Source: Ramazzottius varieornatus (Eukaryota > Tardigrada > Eutardigrada > Parachela > Ramazzottiidae). From it: a DNA stretch of 64,000 bases. The notes below the pieces were generated by a model, which did no database searches, was not told where the DNA came from, and saw only the letters and a program-made list of their open reading frames with translations. Shown here piece by piece: positions 57,801 through 64,000 of this stretch. The position numbers were made by a program, and so were the translations under genes. The stretch is from assembly GCA_001949185.1 (NCBI GenBank), contig BDGG01000001.1, forward strand, positions 4,332,629-4,396,628, in the 5' to 3' direction. Position 1 is the stretch's first letter. Each line of letters begins with the position of its first letter.

Positions 57801-59583
57801 ACCATCTTCTGGCTCCGTTTGGCAATGCAAGCGGGATTCTGCCATGCATGCTAAGTTGGTTAAGCTAGTTAGACCGGCAACATCTCCTGCATAGCAGTTT
57901 ACAACATAGCTGACATACACGTGGTGACATGGTGTGCCCCATCTCGTTTGAGGAGAGCTGCCAGTGACATGCAGCAAGATCCACGCGCTCAGCCTACTCG
58001 AATTTGATCCCAAATCAATTGCTCACATGCCAAGCCATCTTCCTGTCATGCTCCCTCCTCCATGAACCGGAGATTACCATCCCCCATCCTCACCCGTATT
58101 CTCGGCGACCCCATTAGGAAAAACTTCGAAAAATGAGCTATATAAGGAAGGGAGGAATGCAAAAATATTCTTAAACCCTTCATTCACAGCACTTCACCTT
58201 TGACAAGAATGAAATTAGCGTGATAGGTTACACTGCGGCTAATTTTCACAAAATGATCGCAGTATTTGGGTGACTTTTCTTTCTACAAGGATCTCCCTCT
58301 GGCAAACTGCGGGAAGGACAACTTGACTGGCCTTTTTTGGGCCATTTGCTGGACCACGTTTCAGCCATAAAGCTTCATTACGACAATTGTCCCAGGCGGC
58401 CACTCAATGATTAGTACTAGCAAGTGGAGAGGATGTTGGGCCAACAACTGCAAAGTATTGGCCACGAGCTGTCTCCACAAGCCACTTGCAACCATCATAA
58501 ATCATAGCGCATTATCGAGCCGGATACTTGGAGAGCCTGGGATTTGTCCATCACGCATGTACGGGATGGGCGAGGTGTACGTCGTCCTTGCTGGCTGTGG
58601 CATGCCAGAACAAATGTTTTGCTCGATCGATATAAAGCTGCTGCGAAGAGATGATTTTTATTCCTGATTTCTGTCCTGGTTCAGTATCAGCCCCAAGGAG
58701 ACAGGCAGACCAGCCTAACAAGCTCGGGCCGAAGGAAGTTGTAAATAAAATTGTTTGTCAAGCTTTTGTGACCGCAATGGATATTATTGTAAGCAGCGCG
58801 CTTTCACTTAGATCACGTACTACGCCCAACAGAAAACCCTGATTGATTAAATTTGTATTCTATAACTGATGGAAAAACTCGTATCAGTACGACAACCGTA
58901 GAAAAGCTGGTAATTCCGTTCGCATTCATGCCGAAAAGCTTGGAAAGCGTAGAAAAACTTTAACTATGTCTAAACACTGTGGAGGTGAGGGAGCGTCACT
59001 GTTCTTTCTCTTGGAAACTTCTTAATGGAAAATATTGTTCTGTGGTGTTTTCTGAACATTTGGACGCTGTTCGTGATTTTGAACCAGTCAAAACAGCGAA
59101 CTCGTCTCTTCAATATTTTGTCCACCCGTATGTTTTCCGTTCAACAAGAATTTTTCGCGGGTTATCTGCAAATGCATGGTTTGTCTTCCTTCAGCAAAGA
59201 CGACAAAAAACTCTGTGGCAATATGCATGGAGTTAAGGAGGTGCGGGCTTATCAGCATGCATGCAGCCAGACAAGATGCTTTAGCAGGGTCCCTGATGAG
59301 ATTGAAGTAGCATCCTATGCCCAGTGCGCGACTTCCCAAACTAAATGGATATTCCATGTGTGGCGTACCCACCACTCGCGACGCGCGGAGGTCGGGCCAG
59401 AATACTTACATAAATCTTATCAGCATGAAAACGGCGTCGCAGATTGTCGATAAAAGACTGCTCAGTCAGGGGTTCCAGGAAGAGGAGATCACTGACTCCA
59501 ACGTCTGCTTCTGGAGTTGAAGAGTGATGGGCCGCTGTCGTGGTCGAAGGTATGTGTAGGCCATCGGTCATGATCGTGCTCAT
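51840..59583 (-). CDS. Class I myosin heavy chain (Myo1b-like tail)
   Basis: 23 exons (minus): 59410-59583, 57079-57212, 56895-56989, 56647-56798, 56514-56577, 56338-56436, 56019-56125, 55758-55905, 55574-55695, 55348-55500, 55088-55255, 54620-54932, 54503-54558, 54301-54434, 54018-54234, 53760-53957, 53143-53544, 52945-53076, 52758-52864, 52536-52671, 52269-52421, 52068-52195, 51840-52008; phases agree, 1186 residues. Motor: P-loop GESGAGKT, switch I NENASRFGK, switch II DLYGFE. One clear IQ motif (ATTIQKTFRAFRARK), then a ~170-residue Ser/Pro-rich insert, then a TH1 membrane-binding tail (PHPFRGDYV, INRASGR, KGDFMFQSAHVIEM). An actin motor linking membranes to F-actin. It has no SH3 domain. 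The first exon is found 2.2 kb upstream and joins in phase 0; an ATG at 57201-57203 would lose the N-terminal motor. Confidence 0.9.
53600..53703. repeat. Short palindromic element, copy 13
   Basis: Cores ccaaagtgacgcaca and cttgcgccacttggtataac, in myosin intron 16. Confidence 0.65.
54973..55065. repeat. Short palindromic element, copy 14
   Basis: taatctcaagtggcgcggc, centre ttactgactggaaacg, then tgcgctactttgg, in myosin intron 11. Confidence 0.7.
56178..56289. repeat. Short palindromic element, copy 15 (well preserved)
   Basis: gcgaacaaacttgaccaga pairs with tggtcaagtttatttgcc; cores caagtgacgcatg and catgcgccactttgg; in myosin intron 6. Confidence 0.75.
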
Positions 59584-62012
59584 GCATTAACATTAATTAC
59601 AATGGTACTGCGGCACAGCTCGAACCCGCCAATGCAGCAGGGCTCAGCCGTGGCAACTCCCGCCAGCCAAGCCTCCTGGCACCCAACACCACCAAACTCT
59701 CGCTCTAATCTTCTTCTTGCCAGCCAGCCCAGCCTTTGTGGGCCTTCCCACCGCCTGATCACAAAAAGTGACTGCGGTGGCTCTTGTAAGCCAAGCGGCA
59801 AAATTGATCCCAATTTGCACTCTTTCTTGCTCTCGAATAAAGAGCAAACACAAATCCCAGTATTCCGTGAGCGAGACGCTTCTCTTCGCATACCAGAAAC
59901 TTGACACGAGCAACTTCCAGCAAATGGGACCAGCCGCACCTGAAAAACGAAAGAAACAGGTTACGTTTCCCAAAAGTCATAATGAACACAACTAGGAACT
60001 GACTAGGATCTCGGTAAACAATTTCTGGATGCGCGTCATCGAAAGTGGCGCAATTTTCGGTGTTACTGGCTGGAAACGTGCGCTGCTTGAGAAAACGATC
60101 ATCCCGCGATCGTTTGTCGGCCTTCCAGTTACAGTGCAATGCCAAATCTGACGCTTCGCTATTGTTCTAATCACCACGCAAAATTTGATTTGCGTTTCGA
60201 GTGGATTTTTATGGAAGACTTCGCCCTTCGGACTAAGTTAACCGGTGGAAGTATCTTGCTAGTTCTGTTGTGGTACGGTGATACGGTAATACGGTCAGAG
60301 ACTATGAAACTGGCCTGAACAGCTCCGGTGTTCTTCACAAATGTTATCGTTGACGTGGTGGATAATTCAAAAGTCTTTGATATGTGTACGGAGAAAGTCT
60401 GTGAGTGAAGGAGGACGTCGATAACGTGCCGATTAGGATCAAGAGACGGCATCGTCATCATTATGCGCGCTCCTTCTCTCCGTTTTACTGCTTTAGAGCG
60501 TGAATTAAAAAGAGGATTAGTCGCTACATTGCTGTCTCTGGCCTTAAAGGAATGTTTAACTTTAAGCCGGGATGGCTGGAGCAGACCGTCTTTATGCGGG
60601 TGTGTGGGTGTGTTGCACAGCTGTAATTATCTGTCTGGTAAACATCCATTATCGAGTTCTTCCTCGCTCTTCCCCATATACACAGCCACATGTGCAAAGC
60701 CAGCGTCCCTTCTTTCCCCCACTGCTAAATGCTCTCTCAGGAAGCTAGGGTATCAAATCCTGCAAGCGTAAAACGAGCAGCCGGGATTGTGGCATAAAAG
60801 TTGACAAACAGCTTTTTCCACTTACATCACTGCACAATCAGAGAGAAAAAAGTGAGGACGACTTTTGGTTGCGCGCGCGCGCGGCCATAATCGTTCCTTC
60901 TTTCGATTTTTACGATCTTCCCCCTTCCTCACTCGCTCGGAATTCATGGCCATCCTGTGGTAGGAGGCCGACTTCCGGGAAGAGTCTTCCTTGCATCTGG
61001 GCACCACACAGTTTTCATATCGACCCTATGGGCAATCGACAAGGCTCTACACGCCGGAAAAAGGTCTCTGCATGGAATCAAATATTAGGCTAACGTAATT
61101 TGTCCAACTGTAGCTTCACTATTGAAGTTCATTCTTGAAGGACTGAGAGACATGTCTTTTCCTGCGTGACGGAGCTGTCTTCATTGGTTGTCGACTGACC
61201 GAAGCTCCATCCAGGTGGACGTAATCCAATCCACGGAAACGAACTCCAGTCCCATCTTCCTTCTTCTTATAGACCCGCTTCCCTTCAGCTTCTCATGGCT
61301 TTCCCCACTCGTAATTACCCTTTAAACATAAACGCCGGTTCTCGAACTGCCCTATGTCAGACCAGAAGTAATGCAAAGGATACCATTCCCGCAACAAGGC
61401 GGGAAGAACGGCGAACTCGCGCTGCTTGGTCCCGGCTTAGTTTTGGAGGAGCGTTCAACAGTTCAACCGACTCTTGGGGGGCGATTCTTCGCTTAGACAC
61501 TCCTAACGATTAGCTTTCTTGAACTTGCTCCTCACTACTTACTCTACTGGGCTCATGATCCTCTTCAGATGTGCCTGGTTTCGATGGCGATCCTACTTGA
61601 AGCGACAGGCCGGTTTCCCGTAGCTTGGCGAAACATGTTCCCTCAATAACTCAACAGGCAGACCCGTAAAACTTGAAGTCATGCCGGCAGGATAACTTCC
61701 CACTGCGAAGAAGCGAATCTAAGGATCTGCCGAATTCTGCCGCTTTCATGGTTGTCGTCGAGACCTCGAGTTCGCAGCAGCTCAGCCGAATCGTATCTCG
61801 AAAGACTTTACTGAGGAACGGACGTCGGATGATGGTACACTTCAGAGTAATGGAGTAACGCTAGACAAAGAAGCCTATTCAGGTGGATCCGGTGAGGATG
61901 GAACAGGAACCTAGAATAATGAAAACGGCCATTCATCAAAGTTGCATAACGTGTGACGTCACTACGGATGACATCATCTCGACCGGAAGAACTGAGCGAC
62001 TCCGGCCATTAT
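59584..62012. other. Gene-poor stretch upstream of myosin
   Basis: No gene recognised in ~2.4 kb apart from palindromic element copy 16. A (GC)n run with gcgcgcgcgcgc lies near 60870-60881. Open frames up to ~128 codons overlap each other on both strands and have no recognisable content. Confidence 0.45.
60012..60123. repeat. Short palindromic element, copy 16 (well preserved)
   Basis: tcggtaaacaatttctgga, core gaaagtggcgcaa, centre gttactggctggaaacg, core tgcgctgcttgag, end gatcgtttgtcggcc. Confidence 0.75.
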
Positions 62013-62331
62013 TCATTTCTCGTCCTCCAGAAAGTTTAGCTCGCGGAAGTGCTCACTGTGAACTGCCCTAAAAGCAGGTCTTTTTTCCAGAAACTGCGTC
62101 AGAAAATTCGCCGGTCGGAGAACGGGTCTCTTCGATGGGTCTTCAGTACCTACTGTGTCATCCCAGTTCGCTGACTTTCCGAGTAGGTGAACTAGCCTGA
62201 CACAAGGAAAACATGCTCGCTGATCTGATCCCGGAAAATTTCGATTCTGCACGAAGCTGAACTACCTGTACACATAGACGCAAACGAACGTGAGCAGGAA
62301 GTAGCCCACACCAAAGCAGACGAGAAAAAAT
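62013..62331 (-). CDS. 3' exons of a small single-pass membrane protein (partial)
   Basis: Two minus-strand exons, 62266-62331 and 62013-62196, join in phase (AG|G). The first encodes a hydrophobic span (FFLVCFGVGYFLLTFVCVY); the second a polar tail of ~60 residues (ending FRELNFLEDEK) and stop at 62013-62015. Splice sites (actcaag acceptor, CAG|gtagtt donor, tgtgtcag acceptor) are plausible but not strong. Upstream exons were not found, and no family is recognised. The tail would be cytosolic or luminal depending on topology. A chance frame remains possible. Confidence 0.35.
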
Positions 62332-64000
62332 CTTGAGTGTGTTTACACAGCGTTGAGAACCTTACAGTATGACAGGTGATCGAATGCCAATTTGAATTTA
62401 GGATAATTTTACGACCGTAAAACGCGGATAAATGAGCTTCAACTACTGATTTCTCTTGTAGTATGTTCGAATTTCGTAGAAAATCAATCATCGAAACTTG
62501 CGATTCACTCGTCTCCACCGGAAAACCCTAACTAGTTCGATAAAACTAACGAGAAAACATAACCCAATAATTTTACCTTCTCATGAAAGTTTTTGGATCG
62601 TCGCTATTCCGTACCACCGAAGACACTACCAGCAGAGAATTATTCCAAAGCGCTGAATGTTATGCGCAGAATCCGATCGATTCAGAAGCTGCGGTACGTT
62701 GTTGGTCCGTAAAAGTCATCTGATAGAGACAACGAGGGAAAGTTCATAAGAAGTCAGTCGATGTACAAAACTCCTTCTTCCATATTTATAGTAGGACTTC
62801 TCAGTCAGCAAAAGCCTCGTTGGTTAAGAAGGAGTTTCCTAATAGCAAATCCCATAGCAGTATACTCCGTATAATTGTACCGTAAACAGATCCTAATTGG
62901 GATTTTCATGTAGGGGTATTGAAAAGCAAAGTGTAACTTTCAAATTAACACAGCTCCTGCCTTGTGCATCCTTCCACCATGCGGCTGAAAGATATCTATC
63001 GATGATCATATGCCTGCTAGCACTGGATGAATTAGATGCTCTAAAGTTGGGGTCGAGATGCTGGTACCGACGCTGCCTTAACTGTGGGAGAGACAACTGT
63101 AGGAGGAAGGCAGCAGCGCTTGAGTCGAAGTTCGACCGAGAGATGCCAATATTATGCTTTCTCAGCCTCCAATTTAGCTTTTGCCATACACATGGTTTGC
63201 CAGCTCAGCCATGATGAAGAATGACTGCTGGCTCTGGCTGCTCGATACCGCCTACGGAAAAGGAGTGACTGGGAGCAAGGGCGGAAGGGAAAGCCAATCA
63301 GACCAAAGTTGAGTCAAGACTTAGCCTCTCTGCCGCTCGGTTCCTGTTTCAACTTTCCCTCGACCGATGTAGACTAGCCTCAGTCTACGACGATCAGGAA
63401 GAGCAACGAGCTGGGCAGACAAGCGTGGAATGCCTGCTGCATGTATGACAGAGACGAACGAGTGATGCAAAACGAATGTGCATTTTGCTCCCATGCCTAA
63501 GTTATCTTGTACAGCGCTGGCGGTTCAGGTACATAACCATGAGTCCATGACATTCACCAACAAGGAAGTTTATCCTAACGTACCATGCACTACTTTCCCT
63601 GTACCACTGTTTTGGTAATTCGCCCACACTTGAGAAACCTTTAGCAAAATAACCAAGCGGAAATCGGCGTTGACATCCAAATCGATCATTTTCACGTATG
63701 CCTGCGTTCCTCACTACACAGAGGGAACTCTCAGCCCCAACACGGTTCACAATTACCGCTGCTCCCTCACTTACGTTTTTCATTCATCCCTTGGACCTTT
63801 TCCCCTCCTGCACAGCTTGTCCAACAGCTTCAAGTCGCCCGTCTTTACGAATTATCGTTAATCTACAACAAAACAAGTTTTGAGCAGAGAGACAAATTTA
63901 CGTGAACAACTTCATCCTTCGTCGAAAAGAGCCTGCTAAAATAAACTTTATAATAAAAGTAGGAAAGCTAGGTAAAATTAGATAAGGAAAACACTGTACG
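62332..64000. other. Right end, no gene recognised
   Basis: No supported coding exon. A plus-strand hydrophobic open frame near 63698-63883 and others of 60-105 codons have no recognisable motif. The last ~150 bases are AT-rich. Confidence 0.4.

Noticed and set aside
1-64000. CRISPR arrays, operons, tRNA or rRNA genes
   Set aside because: The sequence is animal nuclear DNA; no regularly spaced repeats, cloverleaf-type sequence or rRNA core was noticed, though a tRNA scan was not run.

Overview
This window is animal nuclear DNA. Nearly every gene is split into many small exons with GT-AG introns, often only 50-150 bp. The products are typical metazoan proteins: soluble guanylyl cyclases, RNF10, an M13 peptidase relative, NCLX, a PPP1R14 inhibitor, 14-3-3, an hnRNP A/B-like protein, myosin I and a Ly6 protein. 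There are about fourteen recognisable loci in 64 kb, so the genome is compact. A small-genome ecdysozoan such as a tardigrade fits, but that is inference and nothing here proves the species.

Layout. 1-330: last exons of an unrecognised plus-strand gene. 651-2047: a Ly6/uPAR-type GPI protein and a small secreted, possibly prepro-peptide protein. 2442-14221: two head-to-tail, minus-strand, haem-binding guanylyl cyclase beta-type genes. 14937-17349: a DDE (pogo/Tigger-like) DNA transposon with ~147-bp inverted termini and a transposase broken by two TAG codons. 18119-21394: RNF10. 22324-25365: a third guanylyl cyclase paralogue. 26624-30225: a neprilysin-family protein that has lost zinc ligands. 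31111-33467: mitochondrial-type Na/Ca exchanger. 35929-36387: PP1 inhibitor. 37847-39597: a divergent 14-3-3 with a long Pro/Gln/Asn-rich extension. 40075-42027: hnRNP A/B-like protein. 42324-43897: broken condensin-II D3 fragment. 44508-51413: a receptor guanylyl-cyclase-like protein. 51840-59583: class I myosin. 59584-64000: mostly empty, with the end of a small membrane protein.

The most striking locus is the receptor at 44508-51413. Its ectodomain resembles a bacterial PstS-type phosphate-binding protein, not the usual ANF-receptor fold. It is followed by a membrane span, a kinase-homology region and a cyclase domain whose catalytic metal ligands are gone. Together with three beta-type soluble cyclases (all with a C-terminal CaaL prenylation box, all lacking the first metal aspartate), this makes the window rich in cGMP-type genes, several of them apparently needing a partner or acting as pseudoenzymes.

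A second theme is a family of ~110-bp imperfect palindromes. At least 17 copies are scattered through introns and gene gaps, sharing a core like AAGTGGCGCA...TGCGCCACTT. They explain much of the non-coding sequence.

Gene models were built by hand from splice sites and reading phase. For fully modelled genes the exon lengths sum to an intact frame. Two assembly gaps (3442-4076 and 44213-44262) limit what can be said there.
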